This document shows, in pieces, positions 38,040 through 46,510 of a stretch of 64,000 nucleotides of DNA. The stretch is from Paraburkholderia edwinii (GTDB lineage Bacteria; Pseudomonadota; Gammaproteobacteria; Burkholderiales; Burkholderiaceae), in assembly GCF_019428685.1 (NCBI RefSeq), contig NZ_CP080096.1:1-64000 (forward strand), read 5' to 3'. Below the pieces are notes generated by a model that did not search any database, was not told the origin of the DNA, and worked only from the letters and a program-made list of their open reading frames with translations. The translations under genes and the position numbers were made by a program. Every line of letters begins with the position of its first letter. Within the stretch, counting starts at the first letter, position 1.

Positions 38040-38475
38040 GTTCATTCTCCCGTTCAGAGTTTTTTGCTGGCGCGTGCCATCGATGCGAGTGCATCCGGCT
38101 TTGGCCCCGCGCTTGAAATCCACTGTAGCGGCGGCACAGATTCATAAACGTGAAGACTTGTAAGCGCGCATTTCACAGAGCAGGGAGCCATGCGTCCCCG
38201 TTATTGGCGAATCGCCCGTCATTTCAGGATGAGTGCTGGGGCTGGTGCTGACGGAATGCCAGGTGCGCCTGTCAGCGACCGTTACATCCCTTTCGGAGAA
38301 GAAAGTATGAGAAAGCTGATTCGAAGGCGAGAATCGGGGCGCTCACATTGATTGCAGACGTGTTTTGGTGAGGCCCGGAAAGCAAAAAGCCCGGCTTTTG
38401 GAGCCGGGCTTTCTTTACTGCGCTTTAGCGACTTCGCGTGATTTGCGCACGCGGGCGGTGTGACCTTCGCCCTGA
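38040..38475. other. Intergenic region with terminator and possible gene remnant
   Basis: About 435 bp. It holds the promoter side of the His-rich gene and, near 38386-38412, a terminator hairpin. A good ribosome site (GGAGAAGAAAGT) precedes an ATG at 38307 that opens only a 14-codon frame; a shift into another frame reads GALTLIADVFW, reminiscent of a signal peptide, so this may be a decayed exported-protein gene. Confidence 0.35.
38384..38414. terminator. Rho-independent terminator, probably bidirectional
   Basis: GCCCGGC (38389-38395) pairs with GCCGGGC (38403-38409), extended by AAA/TTT on both sides, giving T-runs in either direction. It can end transcription of the small gene at 38476-38634 on the minus strand. 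Confidence 0.75.
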
Positions 38476-38634
38476 TTAGTCGGTAAGACGGATGCCGAAC
38501 AACGTGGCTTGCGCGCGGCGCAGACGCTCCGCTTCGCGTTGACGTGCTTCGAACGAGTAATCCGAATCCAGCGGCAGGTGCGGCGACGCGAAGAGGTCGC
38601 TGACCTTTTGGTACAGAGCAAAAAGAAAGTTCAT
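38476..38634 (-). CDS. Small hypothetical protein (52 aa)
   Basis: A 52-residue protein beginning MNFLFALYQKVSDLF, then a charged segment with EARQREAERLRRAQ and ending GIRLTD. The N-terminal half is amphipathic or hydrophobic and the C-terminal half is helical and Arg-rich, a layout like the small DUF3563/DUF1127-type proteins of Burkholderiaceae, though I cannot place it in a family. Support for a real gene: GGGAG 6 nt before the ATG, a good promoter upstream and a strong terminator downstream. Confidence 0.65.
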   Translation of the reverse strand: MNFLFALYQKVSDLFASPHLPLDSDYSFEARQREAERLRRAQATLFGIRLTD

Positions 38635-38660
38635 GGCGACTCCCGGCTGATGAATGATTG

Positions 38661-38713
38661 GGGTTTTCCCTTAGGAAGCGAGTATAGGGTTTTCCCTAGA
38701 TCACGTCTAGTGC
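38661..38713 (-). promoter_or_regulatory. Promoter with duplicated GGGAAAACCC motif
   Basis: Reading the minus strand, TAGACG (-35, about 38704-38709) and TATACT (-10, 38681-38686) are 17 bp apart. The motif AGGGAAAACCC occurs twice, at about 38687-38698 in the spacer and at 38661-38671 downstream of the -10, centres 26 bp apart. The duplicate placement around the -10 suggests an operator for an unknown regulator of the 52-residue protein gene. Confidence 0.5.
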
Positions 38714-38839
38714 GCCGCACAAATTTTTTCTAAATAGCCCCGTGGCCGGGCGTCACGGGCGTTTTGTGCGTTGCATCAATGCAACAGAGGCGAGCGCCGG
38801 CGGGCGATCTGCACGCGCCGCCGGGCTGCATTTTGACGA

Positions 38840-40060
38840 TCAGTGCGTGTGCGTCGTCGACGTGGCCGCTGCGGGCTTGTGCTTATGGGCGTGCGCCGTC
38901 TTCGCCGACGGACGTGCCTCCGCGGGCTGACGCGGCGCGGCGGCAGCCGGTGCGTCCAGGTTTGCCGATGCATTGCCCCCATTTCCCGCGTTGGCGATCG
39001 CTGCCGCCGGCGCGACGGACGCCGGCGCGGGCGACGATTCGGTCTGCAGCAGCGTCGCGAGCGTGGCCTGCTGGCCCAGCAGCGTCTCTTCGATGCGCTG
39101 CTGCCGAACGGTGGTGTCGTGCGTGAAGCGCACGAGCAGCAGCATCTGCGCAACGCCGATCGCCACCGTCACGAGCAGCACGCCGACGACGATCGACAGC
39201 ATCCGCTTCATCCGGCGCGAATGCTCGGTGGCTGCGCGGCGCTGGTCGGCGATCACGCCATACAGCGCATCGACGGTGTCGGCGAAGGCGGTGGCGCGTG
39301 CGTGGTCGAGTTCCGGGGTTGCACGCGGCGGTGCGGCTTGCGGTGCGGCTTGCGGTGCGGCTTGCGCTGCGGCGGGTGTCTTCACTTCACTCTCGAGCGT
39401 GCGCGTAACCTGCGACGACGATGCATCGGGCTTGCCCGCCGCTTCAGCGCTCCCCTCGCTCACCGCTTGACGAAGCGCGGTCGGATTGCGCACGGCGGAG
39501 GCCCTCGTCATCGGCTGCGCATCCGGCGAGGCTGTGATATCCGATGTGGTTGCGCGCGCATCGGACCCATCACGCACTTCCGCCGGCGCCACGTTCAGTT
39601 CGACCCCGCTGCCGATCGCTTCCGGCGCCCCACCCACATCATCACGCACGGCCTCCTCGGCCTTCGCCACCGCGCGCGTATTCCGGCGCGCCGCCTTCGT
39701 CTCGACCGTCTCCACCGGCGTCTCGACGACGACCACTTCGCCGTCCTCCGCTGTCGCCGCCTCGACTGCAGCCAGCACTTCGTCGGGCAATTCGAACCCG
39801 GTCAGCGTCCCTTGCCGCACGTCGATGTTCATCGCCTCGAGCGCAGCGCGCGTCGGATCGTCGGGGAACAGGTCGAGCGTGCTGTCGTCGGCGGGCACGT
39901 CGCTGAGTTCGGCGAGACGCTGTGCCGATCGCGCGGCGCGGGCCAGCTTGTTTTCGGTTTCGGTCGAGACGGGGGAAGCGGTGGAGGCGGCAGCGGTACG
40001 CGGCGCTTTCGAGCCGGAACGGGAGGGGCGGGAGGTCGTGGGTGCTGCGGGATCGGCCAT
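38840..40060 (-). CDS. Single-pass membrane protein, last gene of the Tps-Ton cluster
   Basis: A 406-residue protein of unknown family. The N-terminal 260 residues are hydrophilic, acidic and Ala/Thr-rich without Cys. One strong membrane helix at about 285-307 (MLSIVVGVLLVTVAIGVAQMLLLV) follows a basic stretch, implying an N-in, C-out topology with a short periplasmic tail that is Ala/Pro-rich and ends in HAHKHKP and THTH. Short GCxxCxG-type duplications (AAPQAAPQAAP) occur near 245. The start is the ATG at 40060. Downstream of the small TonB-like gene in the same direction with a 170-bp gap. Confidence 0.6.
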   Translation of the reverse strand: MADPAAPTTSRPSRSGSKAPRTAAASTASPVSTETENKLARAARSAQRLAELSDVPADDSTLDLFPDDPTRAALEAMNIDVRQGTLTGFELPDEVLAAVEAATAEDGEVVVVETPVETVETKAARRNTRAVAKAEEAVRDDVGGAPEAIGSGVELNVAPAEVRDGSDARATTSDITASPDAQPMTRASAVRNPTALRQAVSEGSAEAAGKPDASSSQVTRTLESEVKTPAAAQAAPQAAPQAAPPRATPELDHARATAFADTVDALYGVIADQRRAATEHSRRMKRMLSIVVGVLLVTVAIGVAQMLLLVRFTHDTTVRQQRIEETLLGQQATLATLLQTESSPAPASVAPAAAIANAGNGGNASANLDAPAAAAPRQPAEARPSAKTAHAHKHKPAAATSTTHTH

Positions 40061-40230
40061 GTTGTGTTCCAAAGTGTCCCCGGGAGAATCGGGTCGAGCG
40101 CCGCTATTATGGACGACAAGCCGCGGCGATTCGATCCCGCTGTCGCGGCTCACCCGGTCACACGTTGTACAAAAGAGTCATTTCCCACGCGCTTTGGGCA
40201 TCGGTTCGCGCATCGATTCCCGACGGACGA

Positions 40231-40812
40231 TCACGAAGCGTTCGCCGCGCCCCGCGGCACAGCCTGTGGACTCGCGACGGGCGCGGCTTCAGATTTCCCG
40301 CCTGCATTTCCGCCGGAGTTTTCACCCGGGTTTCCACTCGTCGGCGGCGCATCGGGCTTCGCTTCGAGGACGAGCCGCACGCGCAACGGCTGACGCATAT
40401 CCGCAGGTGGCGACACGCCGATCGCATGCGCCATCAACAACGCGCGCAGATCGTTATCGGCCTGCGCATCGCCGAGCGAATCGAATGCAACGCGCGTCAC
40501 CGCGCCGTCGTTGCCGATCCACGCGCGCACGGTCACTGTCGATGGGATCGTATCGGCCGGCGCATGCTGCATCCGGTCTTCGAGAAAGGCATGCAGTTCG
40601 TTGGCCGTATCGTCGTAGGCCTCGAGCGATCGCTGAAACTGTTCGCCGACGATCTGCGCATAAGCGATCCACGTTTGCGGAACTTCCGTGGTTTGCGCCG
40701 CCGCGCTTTGCGCATAACCCGCGATGCCGCATGCAATCGCGCACGCGCCGAGCGCGTGGCCAATCACACGTTTCAACCCGCGCTGCAACGCGCGGCGCTC
40801 GTTATTTTTCAT
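40231..40812 (-). CDS. Periplasmic TonB-C-terminal-like protein, copy 2
   Basis: A 193-residue exported protein (signal peptide about 1-40, ending AQSAAAQ). The mature part starts PQTWIAYAQIVGEQFQRSLEAYDD and continues STVTVRAWIGNDGAVTRVAFDSLGDAQADNDLRALL...PLRVRLVLEA, which follows the fold pattern of a TonB C-terminal domain without a membrane anchor or Pro-rich spacer. It is clearly paralogous to the product at 44653-45156. A Gly/Asn/Pro-rich tail follows. Starts 18 bp after the protease gene stop, so in the same operon. May compete with or assist TonB; inference. Confidence 0.65.
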   Translation of the reverse strand: MKNNERRALQRGLKRVIGHALGACAIACGIAGYAQSAAAQTTEVPQTWIAYAQIVGEQFQRSLEAYDDTANELHAFLEDRMQHAPADTIPSTVTVRAWIGNDGAVTRVAFDSLGDAQADNDLRALLMAHAIGVSPPADMRQPLRVRLVLEAKPDAPPTSGNPGENSGGNAGGKSEAAPVASPQAVPRGAANAS

Positions 40813-40829
40813 CAGGTCTCCCCTACCCC

Positions 40830-42323
40830 CTACGCCGGATCGAACGGCAAATAAACGCGTGTATTGCCGCGCTGAATCAGCAACGCGGCGTTGTCGTGCA
40901 ACTGGCGCAGCTCGTCGGCGAGCTGATCGAGCGAAGCGACGGGCGTACCGTTCACCGACAGCACGATGTCGCCCGGCTTCAGGCCGATACGCGTCGCGCG
41001 CCCTGCCACCTGCTCGATCAGCAGACCGTGATCGAGCCCGAGCCGCTGCTGTTCCGCAACCGACAGCGGCCGCACGACAATGCCGAGCCGTGTCGGCGGC
41101 ACAGCGGATGCGTTGGTCGCTGCGCCGCCGTTGCTGTCGAGTTCGCCGACCGCGACGCTCATATGCGTGCCATGCCCCGCGCGCCATACGAGCAGATCGG
41201 CTTTCTGTCCCGGCCGGATCTTCGCGACGGTCGTCAGCAGATCGACGGAATCGTCGACGTCATGACCGTCGACCGCGAGCACCACGTCGCCTGCCTGCAG
41301 GCCCGCCTTCGCGGCAGGTCCGCGTGGATCGACGACGCTGATCAGCGCGCCGTCAGGCTTATCGAGCCCGAACGAACGCGCGAGCGCCTGGCTGACTTCC
41401 TGCAGATTGACGCCGAGCCAGCCGCGGCTCACATGACCGGTCTTCAGCAGCTGATCCTTGACGTCGAGTGCGACGTCGATCGGAATCGCGAACGACAGGC
41501 CCTGGTAGCCGCCCGTCTTCGAAAAGATCATCGAGTTGATCGCCACGACGCGGCCGCGCAAATCGAACAGCGGCCCGCCCGAGTTGCCCGGATTGATCGG
41601 CACGTCGGTCTGGATGAACGGCACATACGCTTCGCCCGGCAACGAACGCGATTTCGCGCTGACGATGCCCGACGTCACCGTGTTGGCGAAGCCGTACGGC
41701 GAGCCGATCGCCATCACCCAGTCGCCGACTTCGACGCGCTGCGGTTTGCCGGTCACGACAACCGGCAGATCGTCGGCATCGATCTTGATCAGCGCGATAT
41801 CGGAAAGCGCATCGGTGCCGACCACTTTGCCCTTGAATTCGCGCTTGTCGGTCAGCTTCACGTCGACGACGCTCGCATCGCCGACCACATGCCGATTGGT
41901 CAGAATGTAGCCGTCCGCGCTGACGATAAAACCGGAGCCGAGACTCACTTCTTCGCGATTGCCGATCACGCGGCGCGCAAGAAACGGCGCGAGCGGATTG
42001 CCGGGCGCGATGCCCGGCGGCAACTGCACGCCCATCTGCGTGACTTCATGCGTGACGCTGATATTGACGACCGCGGGCCCGTAACGCTTCGCGAGCGACG
42101 CGAAGTTCGGCAACACGATCTGCGCGGAGCCCGAACCCGCACCCGATCCCGCGGACGGCGCTGCAACGGCTGCCACGGTAGCGGCCGCTGCGTCATCGGT
42201 CACTGCGGCGCGCGCCGCGCTCGCAGCAACACCCGCACCCATCGATGCAAGCGCAACGAATATCGCTGCGCGCACTGTTTTCCGCGCGCTACCCCGTTCA
42301 CCACCACGTTTTGCGGCTGTCAT
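40830..42323 (-). CDS. DegP/HtrA-like periplasmic serine protease
   Basis: A 497-residue protease-chaperone. Signal peptide about 1-40; trypsin-like domain with catalytic triad H145 (LTNRHVV), D175 (LSDIALIKI) and S248 (INPGNSGGP); two PDZ domains at about 290-380 (GWLGVNLQEV, PAAKAGLQAGDVVLAVDG) and 400-490 (TRLGIVVRP, RIGLKPGDIVLSVNG). Organisation matches DegP/DegQ. Its location in the Tps-Ton operon, with a SurA-like isomerase three genes upstream, suggests dedicated quality control for the secreted or outer-membrane components. Start ATG 42323; upstream in-frame sequence lacks a signal. Confidence 0.92.
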   Translation of the reverse strand: MTAAKRGGERGSARKTVRAAIFVALASMGAGVAASAARAAVTDDAAAATVAAVAAPSAGSGAGSGSAQIVLPNFASLAKRYGPAVVNISVTHEVTQMGVQLPPGIAPGNPLAPFLARRVIGNREEVSLGSGFIVSADGYILTNRHVVGDASVVDVKLTDKREFKGKVVGTDALSDIALIKIDADDLPVVVTGKPQRVEVGDWVMAIGSPYGFANTVTSGIVSAKSRSLPGEAYVPFIQTDVPINPGNSGGPLFDLRGRVVAINSMIFSKTGGYQGLSFAIPIDVALDVKDQLLKTGHVSRGWLGVNLQEVSQALARSFGLDKPDGALISVVDPRGPAAKAGLQAGDVVLAVDGHDVDDSVDLLTTVAKIRPGQKADLLVWRAGHGTHMSVAVGELDSNGGAATNASAVPPTRLGIVVRPLSVAEQQRLGLDHGLLIEQVAGRATRIGLKPGDIVLSVNGTPVASLDQLADELRQLHDNAALLIQRGNTRVYLPFDPA

Positions 42324-42381
42324 AAATTCGTTCGCATTGTCGAAAACCACCCGGGCGCGGCGCTGCTTTTTCGTTACGGCA

Positions 42382-42810
42382 TCATTTGACCGGCGCGGGG
42401 GCCGGCGTCGTGGGCCGCTGCGGCGTTGCCGATTTGCCCCACGCATTGCCGAAGCGAATGCTTTCAGCCGAATAATTGAAGGTGCCGACCTGGTTGGACG
42501 GCGACTTCGCCAGCGCTTCGGCCGCACTGATGCCGCTTGCCGCGGTGCCCGGCGTCGGTGCGAGCTGCTGGCTCAGGCAATCGTACGAAAGCGCCTGCAC
42601 GCCGTTCACTTCCGCATTCACGCACACCCGCTTGCCATTGTTCGGCGCCGCCGCCTGCGGGGAACTCGCGCCTTTGTCCGCGCTATTGTCCGCAACCGCG
42701 GGCGTGTTTTGCGCCCACGCCGCGCCGGACATCGCAACCGTCGATACAACACCTGCAATCGATAAAGACAACGTCACCGCCAACCGAACCGTCGAACTAT
42801 GCAGTTTCAT
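42382..42810 (-). CDS. Small exported protein of the Tps-Ton cluster
   Basis: A 142-residue protein with signal peptide (MKLHSSTVRLAVTLSLSIAGVVSTVAMSGAAWAQ) and a mature part having two cysteines (RVCVNAEVNGVQALSYDCLSQQL) that could form a disulfide, then a segment NQVGTFNYSAESIRFGNAWGKS and a Pro-rich end. The family is not recognised. The ATG at 42810 is 6 nt from GAGGAG; a GTG one codon earlier is too close. Sits between the Zn-ribbon-like protein and the protease genes. Confidence 0.65.
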   Translation of the reverse strand: MKLHSSTVRLAVTLSLSIAGVVSTVAMSGAAWAQNTPAVADNSADKGASSPQAAAPNNGKRVCVNAEVNGVQALSYDCLSQQLAPTPGTAASGISAAEALAKSPSNQVGTFNYSAESIRFGNAWGKSATPQRPTTPAPAPVK

Positions 42811-42822
42811 CACAAGCTCCTC

Positions 42823-43623
42823 TCATGATGTCCCCGTATCGGCGCGCTCCGCGTCGACCGGCGGGCGGCCGGCCGCCGCAAAGCGCTGGAACTCCTTCAC
42901 ATCGGCCCGTTTCATCCAGGGTGGCGAAGTCTCGAGGAAGGAGGTGTCGCGACGCACCGTTTCATAATGGATCAATTGCCTTGAAGTAGGAAACGGCGTT
43001 TCGCGCGGTGCGTTGTACATCATCTTGAAGAGCCGCGCCTGCGGCCCGCGATGCGTCCACAGGTCGCCGACATCGCGCACCGTCGCATCGAAGCAGAAGC
43101 GCACCCAGACCGGTCTGCCGCCCATTGCGCCTGCGCGCATGAACTGGGCCAGCGTCAGCAGCACATAAGGCAGGTCATGTTGTTCGATCGACGGATACGA
43201 CCAGAGGTTCATGACGTCGGCGTAACCGACGAGATAGATGAAACGCCGCACAGTAAGCGACGGCGCCGCGCGACGCATGACCTGGAAATGGCGCTGCCAG
43301 TTCTCGAGGAATGCGCCGCGCTGTTCGCGTTCGAGTGCGGCATCGCGCTTGCGGCGCACGCTCGGCGCTTCAGGCTGGTACGACAGCGTCGATAGCGGAC
43401 AACGCTCTTCGTCGTACGCAATCAGATGGCGAAAGCGCCGGCCCGCGCCGCCGTCGGCCAGCAGCGTCAGTTCGCCGAAGCAAACGGGGCAATGCAGGCT
43501 CGCCTTGTCGCCGGCGCCGTAGTGCGCGCCGACGACGTGAAAACCGTGGCCGCCGAGGTTGACCTCGTCGAGCGGCCGCGCGGTGTCGGACGAGGTTCCG
43601 GTGGTTCCGGTGCTCACTCGCAT
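42823..43623 (-). CDS. Cytoplasmic protein of unknown function with CPVC motif
   Basis: A 266-residue protein without signal peptide or membrane helix. An N-terminal CPVC pair and a later ERCPL could form part of a metal site (HCPVCFGELTLLADGGAGRRFRHLIAYDEERCPL). The central part is rich in aromatic and hydrophobic residues (RRFIYLVGYADVMNLWSYPSIEQHDLPYVLLTLAQFMRAG). I do not recognise the family. It starts 16 bp after the prolyl isomerase stop, so it belongs to the operon; a cytoplasmic member of an envelope machine is notable. Confidence 0.6.
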   Translation of the reverse strand: MRVSTGTTGTSSDTARPLDEVNLGGHGFHVVGAHYGAGDKASLHCPVCFGELTLLADGGAGRRFRHLIAYDEERCPLSTLSYQPEAPSVRRKRDAALEREQRGAFLENWQRHFQVMRRAAPSLTVRRFIYLVGYADVMNLWSYPSIEQHDLPYVLLTLAQFMRAGAMGGRPVWVRFCFDATVRDVGDLWTHRGPQARLFKMMYNAPRETPFPTSRQLIHYETVRRDTSFLETSPPWMKRADVKEFQRFAAAGRPPVDAERADTGTS

Positions 43624-43639
43624 CGCCCCTTATGCGCCG

Positions 43640-44530
43640 TTAGTGAACCGCGGCGAGCGCTTTCTTCAGCGCGTCTTCGTCAATCGGCGCAGCCGACGGA
43701 CCCGCGAGCTTCGCCATATACGCCTGCGCGTTCTGTGCCTCGCGTTGCTGACGCAGTTGCGCGCGCAACTGTTCTTTCACGTCGGCGAGCGGACGTACGC
43801 TTTGCGCGCGCGTGTCGGTCAGCTTGATCACATGAAAGCCTGACGACGTTTGCAGCGGACCCGCGATATCGCCGGCCTTCATGCCTTCGACCGCCTTGCG
43901 GATTTCCGGCATCAGCAACCCGTCCGGCACGAAGCCCATATCGCCGCCGTTCGCCGCGCTTTGCGGCTCCTGCGAATTGGCCTTCGCGAGCGCGCCGAAA
44001 TCGGCGCCCGACGCGCGCGCCTGACGCGCGAGATCGGCCGCCTGCTTGCGGACCTTATCGAGCGTTGCCGCATCGGCGTTGGCCGGCGTCGCGATATAGA
44101 TTTGCGACAGACGGACCGCGTGCGGCTGCGTGAACAGCTGAGGATTGCGGCTGTATGCCGCCTGGAGGTCCGCGTCGGACGGATAGTCGGCCGGCGGCGC
44201 CGAGACCGATGCGAGATAGCTGCGCAGAATCACGTCGCGGCGCGCTTCATCGATCAGCGCCGTGACTTGCGGCTGCTTGTCCCAGCCCTTCGCATGCGCT
44301 TCGGCGAGCACCGCCGTCGTTGCGAGCTTCGCGCGCACGAGCTGATCGAGCTTCGTCGGGTCGGCCGCGAGACGCGTTCTGACATCGGGGCTCAGTGCCT
44401 GCAGGAATTGCGTCATGTCGGCTTGCGTGACGGTTGCGTCGCCTGCGCGCGCCACGACGTCGTCTTTTGCATGTGCCGCGCAAGACAACGCGAGCACTGC
44501 GCTACCCACCACCATTGCAACTTTCTTCAT
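43640..44530 (-). CDS. SurA/PpiC-type periplasmic peptidylprolyl isomerase
   Basis: A 296-residue chaperone. Signal peptide ends at about residue 21 (CAAHAKDD). An N-terminal helical SurA-like region (ATVTQADMTQFLQALSP, LDQLVRAKLATTAVLAEAHAKGW) precedes one parvulin domain at about 130-240 (VRLSQIYIATP, GADFGALAKANSQEPQSAANGGDMGFVPDGLLMPEIRKAVEGMKAGDIAGPLQTSSGFHVIKL). It probably helps fold or ferry outer-membrane or secreted clients of the surrounding cluster. Start ATG 44530. Confidence 0.9.
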   Translation of the reverse strand: MKKVAMVVGSAVLALSCAAHAKDDVVARAGDATVTQADMTQFLQALSPDVRTRLAADPTKLDQLVRAKLATTAVLAEAHAKGWDKQPQVTALIDEARRDVILRSYLASVSAPPADYPSDADLQAAYSRNPQLFTQPHAVRLSQIYIATPANADAATLDKVRKQAADLARQARASGADFGALAKANSQEPQSAANGGDMGFVPDGLLMPEIRKAVEGMKAGDIAGPLQTSSGFHVIKLTDTRAQSVRPLADVKEQLRAQLRQQREAQNAQAYMAKLAGPSAAPIDEDALKKALAAVH

Positions 44531-44652
44531 GTTCGTCGCACTCCCACTGCTGAAAAAATTGACCGGCTGCCGATGCGCTTCGCTTGCCCGATGAATCTGC
44601 TCAAATCGTTGCGCATGCACCTATGCGGCATTGGCAGCCGGCGTCCGATGCT

Positions 44653-45156
44653 TCACATCTCGGCGCCTACCGACAACCGTATGACCACAGGCTGCTTCAT
44701 CATGCGCGGCGGCGGCACGCCGACCGTCTGCGCCAGCAGAAGCGAGCGCAAGTCGGCTTCGGCCACGTCGTCGCCGATATCGTCGAATTGCACCTGCTCG
44801 ACCTGGCCCGTGCGATCGAGCCACACGCGCACTTTCAGCGTCGGCGGCTCGAACGGCAGCGGCGCGCCGTCCGACTGCTTTTGCGCTTGCGCAGATTGCG
44901 GCGCTTGCGCGAGCGCGCCGGCGTCGGTGTCGACCCAGTTGCTGAAGTAATCGTTGAAGCGGCGCGCAGTTTCCGTATCGGACGATAGTGCTGTCTGCAG
45001 CGTTTCCGACACGCGCTGCGCATAGGCAAGCCAAGCTTGCGGCGCCTTCTCGATGCTGACGTGCTGCGCGCCCGTGCCGGCCCACACGCTATGCGTGAGC
45101 GCCAGCAGCGCCGCGCCGAGCGCGCCTGCTACGCCGGGCTTGCCCGGCCTGTTCAT
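44653..45156 (-). CDS. Periplasmic TonB-C-terminal-like protein, copy 1
   Basis: A 167-residue exported protein (signal about 1-22, HSVWAGTG). The mature region PQAWLAYAQRVSETLQTALSSD, then PTLKVRVWLDRTGQVEQVQFDDIGDDVAEADLRSLLLAQTVGVPPPRMMKQPVVIRLSV, aligns by eye block for block with the product at 40231-40812 and resembles the C-terminal domain of the TonB at 48422. There is no membrane anchor. The start overlaps the YbjN-like stop (ATGA), so expression is coupled. Confidence 0.65.
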   Translation of the reverse strand: MNRPGKPGVAGALGAALLALTHSVWAGTGAQHVSIEKAPQAWLAYAQRVSETLQTALSSDTETARRFNDYFSNWVDTDAGALAQAPQSAQAQKQSDGAPLPFEPPTLKVRVWLDRTGQVEQVQFDDIGDDVAEADLRSLLLAQTVGVPPPRMMKQPVVIRLSVGAEM

Positions 45157-45689
45157 TGCGCGTCGGCCTTCGACACGTCGGTCGCGACGCTCGCGAGGCC
45201 GGCCACCGTGACGCCCGAGGCCGCTTCCGCCGCGGCCATCGCCGGCCGGTTGCGCAGATGCAGCAGGAATTCGCGAATCAGGCGATCCCACAGCTCGATC
45301 AGCGAACGCAGATTGCGTTCGCTGATGCCGCCCGCCACCACCACGTCCATTTCGAGCACGAGAAACGGCGCCTGCTCCCAGAGCCGCGCGAAGCGCTTCG
45401 TGCGGTTCCAGCTCGCGACGATTTCCGCGGGCAGTTCGCCTTGCACCTGCAGCGCGCAGCTCAGCGTGAAGTCGAGAAACGAGCCTGCGTCAGCTGCCGT
45501 GTTGCCGAAGCGCACCGCGAAGCCGACGCCCTGGCTCGCGCTCATCAGCTGCACCGCCCCGTTCTGCTCGGCCGGCGTCACGCGGTAGCCCGCGGCCTTG
45601 AATACGTCGGCCAGCTGGTCGACGCTGACGGCTTCGATAAACATGTCGTCGTTCCCCTTCTTCGTTGCTGCTTTTGCTGCGGTCGTCAT
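45153..45689 (-). CDS. YbjN-like protein
   Basis: A 178-residue soluble protein without a signal peptide. The region FIEAVSVDQLADVFKAAGYRVTPAEQNGAVQLMSASQGVGFAVRFGN...FLDFTLSCALQVQGELPAEIVASWNRTKRFARLWEQAPFLVLEMDVVVAGGISERNLRSLIELWDRLIREFL matches the YbjN/type III secretion chaperone-like fold. In enteric bacteria YbjN affects motility and stress responses; a chaperone-like role is inferred. AGGAA lies 5 nt before the ATG. Coupled to the next gene by a 4-bp overlap. Confidence 0.8.
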   Translation of the reverse strand: MTTAAKAATKKGNDDMFIEAVSVDQLADVFKAAGYRVTPAEQNGAVQLMSASQGVGFAVRFGNTAADAGSFLDFTLSCALQVQGELPAEIVASWNRTKRFARLWEQAPFLVLEMDVVVAGGISERNLRSLIELWDRLIREFLLHLRNRPAMAAAEAASGVTVAGLASVATDVSKADAQ

Positions 45690-45836
45690 AGTGTTTCCTG
45701 TTGTTTCGATCCGATTGTGTGAACGGTCTGAATGCGCCCGGTCAATGTTGACGGGTTAAGTCGATCGCATGTGTTCCGGCTGCAATGCCTAACCTCGTAT
45801 GGTGCGCGCGTATGGTGCGACGCCTTCATGACTGTG

Positions 45837-46502
45837 TTATTTCGCCGGCGCCGCTGCAGGCGCCGGAAGCGCGTTCGGATCGTATTTGCCCGCGTACAGC
45901 TGATCGCCGTACTGTTGCGCGATCTCGTCGTATTTCACGCGCGCGCTCTGCGCGAACGGCTGGCGCGTCTTCATGAAGGTGCCCAGGTCGATGTGCTCGT
46001 ATGCATCAAGAATCTCGTGCCCGATCTTGTACAGCTGCACGTTCTTCGCCTGGCACGTTTGCAGCTGCGTATCGCGCACCTTCAGCTCGCCTTGCGCCTG
46101 CTTGCGCTGTGCGTCCTGCGTGTGCGATTCGGCAAGCAGCGCGTCGTACGCGGCCTTCACCTTGGTCAGTTCCTGAGAATCCTTCGCGTGGCTCGCGCGC
46201 TCCGAAGCGAGCGAGCGCTCGGCCTGCTCCTGCGCGCTCGACTTGCCTTTCGCCGCATCGAGTTCGCCCTGCGCGGCTTTCAGGTCGGCGAGCGCCTTGT
46301 CACGCTGCTGCTCCGCCGCAGCCTTATCCGCCTGCAGTTGCGACTGCGTATCCTGCGCCTGACGCAACTGCTCGGTGGTCGAACGTAGTTGCGTGCGCAA
46401 CCGGTCTTCGATGCTGCCGCTTTGCGCATGGGCCGGCAACGACGCACACAGCAGCGCGGCACTGCAGCAGCCGCTCGCCACGCTCAATAGACGTTTTCGC
46501 AT
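45837..46502 (-). CDS. Periplasmic coiled-coil protein
   Basis: A 221-residue exported protein (signal about 1-26, SLPAHAQ). Residues 30-150 are a long heptad-rich coiled coil high in Gln, Ala, Lys and Glu (TTEQLRQAQDTQSQLQADKAAAEQQRDKALADLKAAQGEL), then a C-terminal segment LQTCQAKNVQLYKIGHEILDAYEHIDLGTFMKTRQPF. The shape recalls TolA or periplasmic adaptor rods, which fits a part bridging the Ton motor and the outer-membrane porin encoded next to it. GAGG is 6 nt before the ATG. No named family. Confidence 0.7.
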   Translation of the reverse strand: MRKRLLSVASGCCSAALLCASLPAHAQSGSIEDRLRTQLRSTTEQLRQAQDTQSQLQADKAAAEQQRDKALADLKAAQGELDAAKGKSSAQEQAERSLASERASHAKDSQELTKVKAAYDALLAESHTQDAQRKQAQGELKVRDTQLQTCQAKNVQLYKIGHEILDAYEHIDLGTFMKTRQPFAQSARVKYDEIAQQYGDQLYAGKYDPNALPAPAAAPAK

Positions 46503-46510
46503 GATCAGCC

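Noticed and set aside
38307..38351. 14-codon frame with a good ribosome site
   Set aside because: Too short; a shifted frame resembles a signal peptide, so it is more likely a remnant than a gene.
38843..42389. Long rightward frames opposite the membrane protein and protease genes
   Set aside because: Opposite frames show signal peptide, protease triad and PDZ domains; the rightward ones show none.
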